NCBI GenBank assembly: GCA_009377795.1
Contig: WHTJ01000010.1
Location: 1-64,000, forward strand
Direction of reading: 5' to 3'
DNA from: Propionibacteriales bacterium
GTDB lineage: Bacteria > Actinomycetota > Actinomycetes > Propionibacteriales > Nocardioidaceae
Length of the DNA: 64,000 nt
Shown here: positions 7,986-16,375 of the stretch, in pieces
Position numbering within the stretch: position 1 is the stretch's first letter
How the letters are laid out: every line of letters begins with the position of its first letter
Notes under the pieces: generated by a model
The model's database searches: none
Told to the model about the DNA's origin: nothing
The model's input: only the letters and a program-made list of their open reading frames with translations
Translations under genes and position numbers: made by a program

Positions 7986-8958
7986 TCCGTACGCGCTCTA
8001 CGAGACCATGGCGCGGATCCGCAGCTTCGAGACCGCGGCGAGCAAGCTGCTCGCGCAGACCAGGATCGGCGGGTTCCTTCACCTGTCTATCGGCCAGGAG
8101 GCCGTAGCCGTCGGCGTGTGCGCGGCCCTCCGCCGCGATGACCTCATCTCCTCGACGCACCGAGGGCACGGGCACTGCATCGCCAAGGGCGGGACGGTCG
8201 AGCGGATGATGGCCGAGATGTTCGGCCGGGAGAGCGGGTACTGCAAGGGTCGCGCCGGCTCGCTGCACATCGCGGATCCGAATGCGGGGATCCTCGGCGC
8301 GAACGCGATCGTGGGCGGCGGGTTGCCGATGGGGGTGGGCGCTGCGTTGTCCGCGCAGGTCCGAGGCAGCGACCAGGTGTCCGCCGTGTTCTTCGGCGAG
8401 GGCGCCGTGGCCGAAGGGGTGTTCCACGAGTGCCTCAACCTGGCCGGGCTGTGGAGGCTGCCCGTGGTCTTCGTCTGCGAGCACAACTCGTGGGCGGAGA
8501 TGACCCCCGTCACGACCCACCTCGCAGCCCCGGACGTCGAGGAGTTCGCCGTTCCGTACCGCATCGCCTCCGAGGTCGCGGACGGCAACGACGTGCTCGT
8601 CGTGCACGACGCGGCGTCCCGGGCGGTCGCGCGGGCACGCGCCGGTGAGGGGCCGACGCTGCTCGTGTGCCGGACGTACCGGTGGCGCGGCCACTTCGAG
8701 GGCGACCCGGCGACGTACCGCGACCCGGACGAGCTGGCTGCCTGGCAGGAGCGGGACCCCCTCCGTGCCCTGCGGGAGGTGCTCGTGGCCGAGGACACGA
8801 GCGCGGCTGCGAGGTTGGACGCGCTGGACGCCGAGGCCGAGCGCGCCGTACAGCGCGCGGTGGAGGCGGCCGAGGCCGAGCCCCCAGCACCGGTGGGTAC
8901 CGTCGTCGAGGACGTCTACCGTGCCCCGCTCGCGATCCACGGCGGTGCGCATGCCTGA
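7978..8958 (+). CDS. Thiamine-dependent 2-oxoacid dehydrogenase E1 component, alpha subunit
   Basis: The 326-residue protein matches E1-alpha of the pyruvate/acetoin/branched-chain family. It has HLSIGQEAVAVG near residue 38, STHRGHGHCIAKG near 60, and the ThDP-binding block FFGEGAVAEGVFHECLNLA near 140 with the GDG-like start. ATG 7978 is chosen because earlier in-frame ATGs lie in the MaoC gene and produce no family sequence. It is followed by E1-beta and a lone lipoyl protein, giving an incomplete dehydrogenase complex. It would decarboxylate a 2-oxoacid or split an acetoin-like diketone. Confidence 0.88.
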   Translation: MVDPYALYETMARIRSFETAASKLLAQTRIGGFLHLSIGQEAVAVGVCAALRRDDLISSTHRGHGHCIAKGGTVERMMAEMFGRESGYCKGRAGSLHIADPNAGILGANAIVGGGLPMGVGAALSAQVRGSDQVSAVFFGEGAVAEGVFHECLNLAGLWRLPVVFVCEHNSWAEMTPVTTHLAAPDVEEFAVPYRIASEVADGNDVLVVHDAASRAVARARAGEGPTLLVCRTYRWRGHFEGDPATYRDPDELAAWQERDPLRALREVLVAEDTSAAARLDALDAEAERAVQRAVEAAEAEPPAPVGTVVEDVYRAPLAIHGGAHA

Positions 8959-9925
8959 GCTGAAGTACTGGCAGGCGATCCGCAGCGCCCTCCGGGACGA
9001 GATGGCACGTGACGAGCGCGTCCTGGTCCTCGGAGAGGACGTGGCGCAGCCGGGTGGGCCGTTCGGGGCGACGAAGGGTCTGCTCGACGAGTTCGGGCCC
9101 TCGCGGGTCCGTGATACGCCGATCAGCGAGGCCGCGATCATGGGCGCCGCACTCGGCGCCGCGATGACGGGGCTGCGCCCGGTGGCCGAGATCATGTTCC
9201 TCGACTTCATGACCCTCGCCGCCGACCAGCTCGTCAACCAGGCGGCCAAGGTCTCCTGGATGTCCGGTGGCCGTTTCCACGTCCCCCTGGTCGTCCGCAC
9301 GATCTGCGGGAACCGGCGCGGAACGGGCCCGCAGCACGCGCAGAGCCTGGAGGCCTGGCTCGCGCACGTGCCGGGTCTGAAGGTCGTGTGGCCATCGAGC
9401 CCGGGTGACGCGTACGGGCTGTTGAAGACCGCGATCCGGGACGACGACCCGGTGGTGGTCGTCGAGAGCCTTGCGCTCTGGGGCTCGCGTGGCCCGGTCG
9501 ATGAGGGTGCCGACGTGCCGCTCGGCACCGCCGCAGTCCGGCAGCCAGGCGGCGACCTCACGGTCGCCGCCTGGGGAGCGACCGTACCCGTGGCTCTCGA
9601 CGCCGCGCGACATCTGGCCGACGAGGGCATCGGCGTCGAGGTGGTCGACGTGCGCTCGATCTCGCCGCTGGACGAGGCGACCATCCTCGCGTCGGTCGCG
9701 AAGACCGGGCGCCTCGTGGTCGTCCACGACGCGGTGAGCCCCGCAGGCGTCGGGGCCGAGATCGCCGCGCTCGCCGCGGGGCAGGGTTTCGACACGCTGC
9801 GGGCTCCGGTGGTCCGGGTGACCGCACCGTTCGCTCCGGTGCCTTTCGCGAAGCATCTCGAGACCGCGTACTATCCGCAGGCGGACGACGTCGTCGCCGC
9901 CGCCAGAAGAGTGTTGGAGCGATGA
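8951..9925 (+). CDS. Thiamine-dependent 2-oxoacid dehydrogenase E1 component, beta subunit
   Basis: The 324-residue protein has the transketolase-like pyrimidine domain (VLVLGEDVAQPGGPFGATKGL near residue 28, DTPISEAAIMGAALGAAM near 58) and the C-terminal transketolase domain (VEVVDVRSISPLDEATI). The ATG at 8951 overlaps the end of E1-alpha by 8 bp. Its TGA overlaps the ATG of the lipoyl protein (ATGA). With E1-alpha it forms the alpha2beta2 thiamine enzyme; the substrate is not predictable from sequence. Confidence 0.9.
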   Translation: MPELKYWQAIRSALRDEMARDERVLVLGEDVAQPGGPFGATKGLLDEFGPSRVRDTPISEAAIMGAALGAAMTGLRPVAEIMFLDFMTLAADQLVNQAAKVSWMSGGRFHVPLVVRTICGNRRGTGPQHAQSLEAWLAHVPGLKVVWPSSPGDAYGLLKTAIRDDDPVVVVESLALWGSRGPVDEGADVPLGTAAVRQPGGDLTVAAWGATVPVALDAARHLADEGIGVEVVDVRSISPLDEATILASVAKTGRLVVVHDAVSPAGVGAEIAALAAGQGFDTLRAPVVRVTAPFAPVPFAKHLETAYYPQADDVVAAARRVLER

Positions 9926-10158
9926 TGGACGTCGTGATTCCGCAGTGGGGCCTCACGATGGAGGACGCTGTCCTCGTGCGGTGGTTGGTGGTTCCGGGGG
10001 ACACCGTGTCCGAGGGCCAGGCCATCGCCGAGCTCGAAGCCGACAAGGTCGACGCCGAGCTCGAGAGCCCCGCTGACGGCACGGTGACCGAGCTGCTCGG
10101 CGTCGACGGTGAGACCTACTCGGTGGGCGCCGTCATCGCGCGCCTCGAGACGAGCTGA
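9922..10158 (+). CDS. Stand-alone lipoyl-domain protein
   Basis: The 78-residue product is just a biotinyl/lipoyl attachment domain. It starts with MDVVIPQWGLTMEDAVLVRW and carries the lipoylation hairpin ELEADKVDAE with the acceptor lysine near residue 42, then the mirrored half ending AVIARLE. There is no E1-binding or catalytic acyltransferase domain of E2, because the frame stops directly after the lipoyl domain. It is translationally coupled to E1-beta. It could carry the acyl group from E1 to an acyltransferase encoded elsewhere, or serve an E1 that transfers to another acceptor. ATG 9922 or 9925 may be used. Confidence 0.85.
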   Translation: MMDVVIPQWGLTMEDAVLVRWLVVPGDTVSEGQAIAELEADKVDAELESPADGTVTELLGVDGETYSVGAVIARLETS

Positions 10159-10165
10159 GGACGCC

Positions 10166-10669
10166 ATGGAACAGGCCCTGCGGGATCTGCTTGACAAGCA
10201 AGAGATCACAGAGCTGCTCATGCGTTACTGTCGCGGCGTGGATCGCTGCGACGAGGCGCTCGTCCGGTCCGTCTATCACGCGGACGCGTTCGACAACCAC
10301 GGGTACTGGAAGGGATCGGGTCACGAGTTCGCCGCGTTCATCACCGAGCGGTTGCGCGCGGTGAACTCGGCCAGCCTGCACTCGCTCGCGAACGTGCTGA
10401 TCGAGCTGGACGGCGACGAGGCGCACTGCGAGTCCCACGTCTACGCCTCGATGGTGCGCCGCGAGGGCGAGCCGCAGATGATCGACTTCTTCGCCGGACG
10501 GTACGTCGACCAGGTCGAGCGCCGGGATGGCAGGTGGGGGATCAGCCATCGCGTCGTCGTCATGGACTGGGTGCGTAGCGACACCGGCGGGCCCGGTCCC
10601 GGATGGCCCGTCGCCCTGGACGACTACGCCCAGGGCGCCCGGTTCCCCGACGATCCCATCTACCTCTAG
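10166..10669 (+). CDS. SnoaL/NTF2-like protein
   Basis: The 167-residue protein begins with LLDKQEITELLMRYCRGVDRCDE, almost the same as the SnoaL at 25547-26071, so the two are close paralogues. The family forms a cone-shaped barrel that often dehydrates or isomerises polycyclic substrates. A second landmark is the late beta strand GRYVDQVERRDGRWGISHR. The ATG at 10166 follows a gagg box and lies 7 bp after the lipoyl gene. It is the penultimate gene of the ACAD / ligase / dehydrogenase operon. Confidence 0.82.
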   Translation: MEQALRDLLDKQEITELLMRYCRGVDRCDEALVRSVYHADAFDNHGYWKGSGHEFAAFITERLRAVNSASLHSLANVLIELDGDEAHCESHVYASMVRREGEPQMIDFFAGRYVDQVERRDGRWGISHRVVVMDWVRSDTGGPGPGWPVALDDYAQGARFPDDPIYL

Positions 10670-10694
10670 CGGGCGTGGCGGCCGGGAGCGCGAC

Positions 10695-11315
10695 ATGGGT
10701 GACGAGGCAAACGGCGACGCCGCGTTCGATGCGATCGAACGTGCGCTGGCCGTGCGCAGCTACACCGACCGTACCGTGCCCCCGCGGGTCGTGGAGCGGC
10801 TCATCCGCGCCGCGTGCGCGGCACCGAGTCCGCGGAACCTGCAGCCCTGGGAGTTCGTGGTGGCGTCCGACGAGGAGGTCCGCACGAGGCTCGGTGAGGC
10901 CTTCGCGCCACGGGTCGCGCAGCTCGAGGCGACGATCGCGGACATGGTGGACGGACCTGAGCGGCGCCTGTTCGCGGCCGGGGCGCGGCTCGCCCGTTCC
11001 ATCGGTGAGGCGCCCGTCGTCGTGTTCGTCTGTGGCCGCCCTCTGGACATGCCGCCGCCGCACGACCCGGACGAGGTGCTCCTGAGCGCCTTGTTCTCCG
11101 CGGCGCAGAACCTACGCATCGCCGCCAGGGCCATGGGTCTGGGCAGCGCGTTCACCAACCTGCACGTGCACGCCGAGGCGCGGGTTCGCGAGATCCTCGG
11201 GATCCCGAACGAGGTGCGCATCGCCGCGACCATCCCGCTGGGGTGGCCCGCGCGGCCACAGGGGCGCGCCCGCCGGCGTCCCGTGGAGGACGTGCTCCAC
11301 TGGGACACGTGGTAG
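10695..11315 (+). CDS. Nitroreductase family FMN oxidoreductase
   Basis: The 206-residue protein has the nitroreductase fold hallmarks: RSYTDRTVPP at the N-terminus, the FMN-binding APSPRNLQPWEFVV near residue 45, and the C-terminal LGIPNEVRIAATIPLGWP. These FMN enzymes reduce nitro groups, quinones or enones with NAD(P)H. Some relatives act on ring compounds, for example as dehalogenases or flavin destructases. The ATG is preceded by CGGGAG. It closes the rightward operon and converges on the flavoprotein gene 8 bp away. Confidence 0.85.
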   Translation: MGDEANGDAAFDAIERALAVRSYTDRTVPPRVVERLIRAACAAPSPRNLQPWEFVVASDEEVRTRLGEAFAPRVAQLEATIADMVDGPERRLFAAGARLARSIGEAPVVVFVCGRPLDMPPPHDPDEVLLSALFSAAQNLRIAARAMGLGSAFTNLHVHAEARVREILGIPNEVRIAATIPLGWPARPQGRARRRPVEDVLHWDTW

Positions 11316-11322
11316 ACCCTGC

Positions 11323-12801
11323 TCAGCCTTCGTCGAGTGCGGTCTCCACGGCGATCTGCCCGAAGCACAGCGCCTCCGACAGGTTCGTGCCGTCGCCCGG
11401 ATAGAGCATGCCGGACACCTGACCGAGCTCTCCCGCGGCGTAGAGGCCGGGTATCGGCTCGCCGTACACGTCGACGACGCGGCCGCGCTCGTCCCGGCGA
11501 GGGCCACCCGTCGTGTTCGATCCTCCCGGCCACAGCGGGACGCACCAGAACGGCGGCTCCTCGAGCGGGACGAGCGACTCGAATGGGCGCCCGAAGGCGT
11601 CCACCCCCGTGGCGCACCCTGCGTTGTAGTCCGCCACGGTGCGCGCCGCGGCCACCGGGTCCGCAATCCCGGCCGCTGCCGCGGCGTTCTCGACCGTGTC
11701 GCCCCCGTGGATCCAGCCCCGGTCGATCTCGGCGCGGTTGTCCGGGCTCCAGTCGTACATGCCCACGCCCACCGCGCCCATCTGTGTCCACGTGAGGGGG
11801 CCCGCACGCCTTCGCCGGTCGTCGAAGAACCAGTAACACGGCATCCGCGGGTGCTCGCCGCGGTCGCTGTCGAAGACGGTGAGGTGGTGGTAGAAGTCGT
11901 GCAGCAGCTGCGCCTGCCCGTGCTCGTTCGCGAACCTGTGTCCGTACCTGTCGGTGAGGACGTAGCCGGGTGGGTCCATCTGGACCATGAACCCCTGAGG
12001 GCGGCCGTCGTCGAGCGGGAACCACGCGATGGCCCGGCCGACCACTCGGTTCATGTGCCAGAGGTCCGCACCCACGTCCTGCGCCATGCGCACGCCGTCG
12101 CCGGTGTTCCCGGGGTTGCCGTAGAAGTAGATCGGGTGCGCCGGCAGGAACTCCGCCTTCATCCGGTCGTCGAACTCGTAGCCACCGCAGGTGAGCACGA
12201 CCCCCTTGCGTGCGCGGATCTTCGCCGGCCCGCCGGATTGCTCGACCTCCACACCGACGACCCGGCCGTCCTCCACGACCAGCCGGCGCGCCGCGGTGTG
12301 CCAGCGGACCGGCAGGTCGCGCTTCTCGACGGCGGAGGCGAGCGCGGCGAACAGCGCGCGTCCCATTCCCGACTCCGGGTCGTGTCGGAACCGGGCACCC
12401 GCCTGGTAGCCCTCGACCGCGTCGGCGCCCGGGAACTGCGGCCGCTCGGGTCCGGCCACATGTGCGAGCCCGAGTTGCGGCGCGACCTCGTCGAGCCAGC
12501 CCCGCAGCCTCGCTGCACGTGCTGCCCACGCTCGAGAGACCGCCTCCGGGACGAGCCCGCCCGCGCACGCGTCGAGATACCGGGCGCCCGCCTCGGCATC
12601 GTTCATGCACAGCACGATCCCGCCGGACATGCGGATGCTCGGCGTGTGCGCGGCGGGATCCTGCTTCTCCAGGAGGAGCGCCGACGCGCCCCGGTCATGT
12701 GCGGTGATCGCCGCCGCCGAGCCGGCAGCTCCGTAGCCGACGACGACCACGTCGGCCACCTCGTCCCATCCCTGCCCGGTGCCGCTCGCCACTGCGCTCA
12801 C
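11323..12801 (-). CDS. FAD-dependent oxidoreductase, fumarate reductase/KstD-like
   Basis: The 492-residue flavoprotein has the N-terminal dinucleotide-binding fold VVVVGYGAAGSAAAITAHDRG near residue 20, with an acidic ELLEK-like end (ALLLEKQDP). It also has the FAD signature GGYEFD near 210 and the C-terminal GLYAAGELGQVSGMLYPGDGTNLSEALCFG. This architecture is shared by fumarate reductase flavoproteins and 3-ketosteroid delta-1-dehydrogenases, so ring or side-chain desaturation is plausible. It is transcribed leftward from a promoter holding a perfect CTGACGTCAG operator, divergent from the maleylacetate-reductase-like gene. Two other flavoproteins of this type lie at 20316 and 38549. Confidence 0.88.
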   Translation of the reverse strand: MSAVASGTGQGWDEVADVVVVGYGAAGSAAAITAHDRGASALLLEKQDPAAHTPSIRMSGGIVLCMNDAEAGARYLDACAGGLVPEAVSRAWAARAARLRGWLDEVAPQLGLAHVAGPERPQFPGADAVEGYQAGARFRHDPESGMGRALFAALASAVEKRDLPVRWHTAARRLVVEDGRVVGVEVEQSGGPAKIRARKGVVLTCGGYEFDDRMKAEFLPAHPIYFYGNPGNTGDGVRMAQDVGADLWHMNRVVGRAIAWFPLDDGRPQGFMVQMDPPGYVLTDRYGHRFANEHGQAQLLHDFYHHLTVFDSDRGEHPRMPCYWFFDDRRRRAGPLTWTQMGAVGVGMYDWSPDNRAEIDRGWIHGGDTVENAAAAAGIADPVAAARTVADYNAGCATGVDAFGRPFESLVPLEEPPFWCVPLWPGGSNTTGGPRRDERGRVVDVYGEPIPGLYAAGELGQVSGMLYPGDGTNLSEALCFGQIAVETALDEG

Positions 12802-12825
12802 ACGGCCTCCCTGCAGAAGATGACA

Positions 12826-12835
12826 CTGACGTCAG
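12826..12835. promoter_or_regulatory. Operator-like palindrome CTGACGTCAG with abutting -10
   Basis: CTGACGTCAG is a perfect 10-bp palindrome between divergent genes starting at 12801 (minus) and 12882 (plus). On the minus strand it reads TGATACTGACGTC, so an ATACT -10 core directly abuts the operator. On the plus strand tatcatacaat follows. A protein bound here would block initiation in both directions. Confidence 0.65.
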
Positions 12836-12881
12836 TATCATACAATCTCCAGCCGGGTCACACGCCGACGCGAGGACCGCG

Positions 12882-14093
12882 ATGATGGGTGCAGCAGCGC
12901 AGCGGAGACCGGTGTCCCCGCCGCTCGATCACGACCGGCTCGGCGGCAGGTTCGCGACCGCCGAGCTCCCGTCTGTGGTCCTCCATGGTCGCGGGGCGCT
13001 CAACGGGCTCGGCGACGAGTTCGAGCGCGCGGGTGGCGAACGGGCGGTCCTGCTCACGACGGGCTCCGTCGGGCGCGACGGCCGCCTGACCGAGCAAGTG
13101 CGGGATTCCCTCGGAGTCCGAGTCGTGGCCGTCTTCGACGGTTGTGGTCAGCACACGCCGGAGCGGGCGGTCGCGGCCGCCGTCACCGCCGTGCGGAGCG
13201 CGCGGGCCGACACGGTGCTGACGCTGGGCGGGGGCAGCGTTGTCGACACGGGTAAGCAGGTCGTACGACGACTCGCCGGCCACGGCGTGCGACGCCATAT
13301 CGCGCTGCCCACCACGCTCGCGGGTTCGGAGCACACCGCCGCGGCCGCGGTCACCACCGCGAACGGCCAGAAGTGCGTGCGCCGGGACGCCGTCATGGCA
13401 CCGAGCGTCGTCGTGATCGACCCGGCCCTGACCGTTGCCACGCCCCGGCGGCTCTGGGCCTCCAGCGGCGTCAAGGTCATCAGCGACGCCGTGGAGCAGC
13501 TCTGCTCGGTGCACGCGAGCCCGCTCGTCGACGTGCTGGCTACCCGGGCGGTGGCCGACCTGGCCGTCGACCTGCCCGCCTCCCTGGACGGCGACCTCGA
13601 CGCGAGGCTGCGCTGCCAGCTCGCGGCATGGATGTGTATGTACGGCATGTTCGGCGCCGGTGTACTCGGCGGACTCGCCGCAGGGTTGCGTCACCAGCTC
13701 GCACCACGTCACGACCTGCCCCACGGGCTGGTGGGGAGCGCGCTGTTGCCGGCCGCCGTCCGCGCCCTGCTGCCCACCGCGCCGAAGGCCCGGCTGCCGC
13801 TGTCCCAGGCGCTCGGGGCCCTGGACGCCACAACCGAGGGCATCGCGGCCGGTGTCGGGGCATTGCTCGACGCGCTCGAACTGCCGCGCTCCCTCACGGC
13901 GATCGGGTTGGGAAGGGACGACGTCCGCGCCGTCGCAGATGCGGTCTTCGCTGACCTCGTGACGGCAGGCAACCCGTTGCCGGTCGACAGCCCCGAGGCG
14001 CTCGCGATGGCGTTCGCCGACGAACCGACCACCGCCCCTGAGGGCACCGTCCCGCGACGTGTACGACCCGACCAGGAAGGACCGAGCCCGTGA
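12882..14093 (+). CDS. Iron-containing alcohol dehydrogenase family, maleylacetate reductase-like
   Basis: The 403-residue protein has the Fe-ADH/maleylacetate reductase fold: the NAD-binding GGGSVVDTGK near residue 110, PTTLAGSEHT near 145, and the C-terminal HDLPHGLVGSALLP. The usual metal-ligand helix (DALTHAIE in iron alcohol dehydrogenases) reads KVISDAVEQL, so at least one metal ligand is not conserved, as in some maleylacetate reductases. Reduction of an enone or ketone of a ring-cleavage intermediate with NAD(P)H is a reasonable role. Its GTGA overlap with the next gene means co-translation with the aldehyde dehydrogenase. ATG 12882 and 12885 are both possible starts. Confidence 0.78.
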   Translation: MMGAAAQRRPVSPPLDHDRLGGRFATAELPSVVLHGRGALNGLGDEFERAGGERAVLLTTGSVGRDGRLTEQVRDSLGVRVVAVFDGCGQHTPERAVAAAVTAVRSARADTVLTLGGGSVVDTGKQVVRRLAGHGVRRHIALPTTLAGSEHTAAAAVTTANGQKCVRRDAVMAPSVVVIDPALTVATPRRLWASSGVKVISDAVEQLCSVHASPLVDVLATRAVADLAVDLPASLDGDLDARLRCQLAAWMCMYGMFGAGVLGGLAAGLRHQLAPRHDLPHGLVGSALLPAAVRALLPTAPKARLPLSQALGALDATTEGIAAGVGALLDALELPRSLTAIGLGRDDVRAVADAVFADLVTAGNPLPVDSPEALAMAFADEPTTAPEGTVPRRVRPDQEGPSP

Positions 14094-15574
14094 CCGACCT
14101 CCCTTCTACCGTGCATGCGATCCTGGACCGCGCTGGACCCCTGCTCGTCGACGGCGAGTGGGTCGATGCGATCGACGGCGGCACACTGCCGGTCTTCGAC
14201 CCCTCCACCGCCGAGGAGCTCACCACCGTCGCCGCGGCGGGTCCGAAGGACGTCGATGCAGCCGTCGTGGCCGCTCGGCGCGCCTTCGACGAGGGCCCAT
14301 GGCGTCGGTTGTCACCTGGCGAGCGCACCAGGCTGCTCTGGCGGCTGGCCGACCTCGTCGAGGAGCACGCCGAGGAGTTCGCCGTCCTCGAGTCGCTCGA
14401 CGTGGGCAAGCCCATCGTCGCCGCCCGGGCAGGTGACGTCCGCGGCGCCGTGGCGGTGCTCCGCTATACCGCGGGATGGGCGGACAAGCTTGAGGGCGAG
14501 ACGCTGCCGCTCGCGGCTCCGCCGGACGGCGAGTACCACGCTTTCACGGTGCGGGAGCCGGTTGGTGTCTGCGCACAGATCATCCCGTGGAACTACCCGC
14601 TCGTCATGGCCGTCTGGAAGATCGCACCGGCGCTCGCGGCCGGGTGCACGGTGGTGCTCAAACCTGCGGAGGAGACGCCGCTGTCGGCACTGAGACTCGG
14701 TGAGCTGATCAAGGAGGCGGGGTTCCCGCCTGGGGTCGTCAACATCATCCCCGGGTTCGGTGAGACGGCGGGGGCGGCGCTGGCTGCCCACACTGGGGTG
14801 GACAAGATCGCCTTCACCGGCTCCACCGAGGTCGGCAGGCAGATCGCGCACGCGGCTGCCGACAACCTCAGCCGCGTGTCGCTGGAGCTCGGCGGCAAGT
14901 CGCCGAACGTCGTGTTCGCCGACGCCGACCTCGAGCGTGCCATTCCCGGCTCGGCACGGGCGATTTTCACGAACGCCGGGCAGAGCTGCGGATCCGGGTC
15001 CCGGGTCTACATCGAGGAGCCGGTCTTCGACGAGGTCGTGTCCGGCATCGTCGCAGAGGCCGAGGCGCTCCGCCTCGGTCCCGGCTTGGACGAGCGCAGC
15101 CAGCTCGGGCCGATCGTCTCCGCTCGCCAGCTGGAGCGCGTCTCAGGCTACGTCGACGACGCCGTCGCCGACGGCGCGACGATCGTGACCGGCGGGGCAC
15201 GCCCCGAGCTGCCGGGGTGGTTCTACAGGCCCACGATCGTCACCGACGTCCGCGCCGAGATGCAAATCGTGCGGGAGGAGGTGTTCGGGCCCGTGCTCGT
15301 CGCCGTCCCGTTCTCGGACTACGACGACCTCGTCCGCAGGGCCAACGACACCCGGTTTGGGCTGGCCGCGGGCACGTGGACGCGGGACCTTCGCAAGGCG
15401 TTCCGCGTCGTCCGTGACATGCGCGCCGGGCGCCTCTACGTCAACTGCTGGTCAGTCATCGATCCGGCTCTGCCCGTCGGGGGCTTCAAGGAATCCGGCT
15501 GGGGTCGTGAGATGGGCCGTGCGGTCCGTGAGCTCTACACGGAGGTCAAGGCCGCCTGCGTGCGCATCGATTGA
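14090..15574 (+). CDS. Aldehyde dehydrogenase (NAD(P)+)
   Basis: The 494-residue protein is a full-length ALDH-superfamily enzyme. It contains IIPWNYPLVMAVWKIAPALA near residue 165, FTGSTEVG near 243, the general base in LELGGKSPN near 265, and the catalytic cysteine in NAGQSCGSGSR near 300. The EEVFGPVL and GGFKESGWGRE blocks are also intact. It oxidises an aldehyde to a carboxylate. Its GTG start overlaps the stop of the maleylacetate-reductase-like gene. The gene converges with the SDR pair. Confidence 0.92.
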   Translation: MTDLPSTVHAILDRAGPLLVDGEWVDAIDGGTLPVFDPSTAEELTTVAAAGPKDVDAAVVAARRAFDEGPWRRLSPGERTRLLWRLADLVEEHAEEFAVLESLDVGKPIVAARAGDVRGAVAVLRYTAGWADKLEGETLPLAAPPDGEYHAFTVREPVGVCAQIIPWNYPLVMAVWKIAPALAAGCTVVLKPAEETPLSALRLGELIKEAGFPPGVVNIIPGFGETAGAALAAHTGVDKIAFTGSTEVGRQIAHAAADNLSRVSLELGGKSPNVVFADADLERAIPGSARAIFTNAGQSCGSGSRVYIEEPVFDEVVSGIVAEAEALRLGPGLDERSQLGPIVSARQLERVSGYVDDAVADGATIVTGGARPELPGWFYRPTIVTDVRAEMQIVREEVFGPVLVAVPFSDYDDLVRRANDTRFGLAAGTWTRDLRKAFRVVRDMRAGRLYVNCWSVIDPALPVGGFKESGWGREMGRAVRELYTEVKAACVRID

Positions 15575-15592
15575 CCGGCCGCGGATAGGGCG

Positions 15593-16375
15593 TCACTCAT
15601 CGACGGAGCCGTAGTCCTGCGCGGCCGCGCCGAGGTTGACGTTCGCGGTCATGCCGCCATCGGCGACAAGGACGTGCCCGGTCACGAAGCTCGCCTCCTG
15701 TGAGGCGAGGAACTCCACCGTCGCCGCGATCTCGTCGGGCTCGGCGAACCGTCCGAGCAGCGTGGCCCCGGCGATCGCGTCGGCGACGCCCGCCGTCGAC
15801 CTGGCCTCCGCAGTGAACGGCGTCGCGATCGGGCCAGGCGCGACGCTGTTCACACGAATGCCCCGACCGCCGAGCTCCACGGCCAGCCGCTTCGTCAGGG
15901 CGATGACCCCGCCCTTGGCGGCGCAGTACGCCGCATACCCCATCCCGACGAAGCCGGACACCGAGCTCACGTTGACGATCGCGCCGCCGTCTCGCATGAC
16001 CGCGGCACCTCGCTGGCACAGCTGGAAGATGCTCGTGAGGTTGATGTCGATCATCCGGTACCAGTCTTCCCGAGTCGTCTCATCGAGCGACTTGCGGATG
16101 GCCATTCCGGCCACGTTCGCGATGACGTCCAGCCGGCCGAGCTCGCCGGCGGCCGTCTCGACCGCGGTGGAGACGACCTCCTCGCTCGTGATGTCCCCGG
16201 CCACAGCCACCGCCGTGCCGTCGATATTGGCGACCGTCCGTTCGAGGTCGTGCGCATTCACGTCCGTGGCCACGATCGCCATCCCGCGCCTGCCGAGCCG
16301 CAGCGCGACGTGCCGGCCGACACCAGAGGCCGCCCCGGTGACGATGGCCACCGGCTGCTCATTGCTCACAGTCAT
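15593..16375 (-). CDS. SDR family oxidoreductase
   Basis: The 260-residue classical SDR carries TGAASGVGRH near residue 14, NVAG near 90, the catalytic YAAYCAAKGG near 157 and the end motif FVTGHVLVADGG. The ATG overlaps the stop of the upstream SDR gene (ATGA), so the two are co-translated, possibly as a pair handling successive or opposite stereochemistry. Its substrate is unknown; a role as hydroxyacyl-CoA or ring alcohol dehydrogenase fits the setting. Confidence 0.9.
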   Translation of the reverse strand: MTVSNEQPVAIVTGAASGVGRHVALRLGRRGMAIVATDVNAHDLERTVANIDGTAVAVAGDITSEEVVSTAVETAAGELGRLDVIANVAGMAIRKSLDETTREDWYRMIDINLTSIFQLCQRGAAVMRDGGAIVNVSSVSGFVGMGYAAYCAAKGGVIALTKRLAVELGGRGIRVNSVAPGPIATPFTAEARSTAGVADAIAGATLLGRFAEPDEIAATVEFLASQEASFVTGHVLVADGGMTANVNLGAAAQDYGSVDE

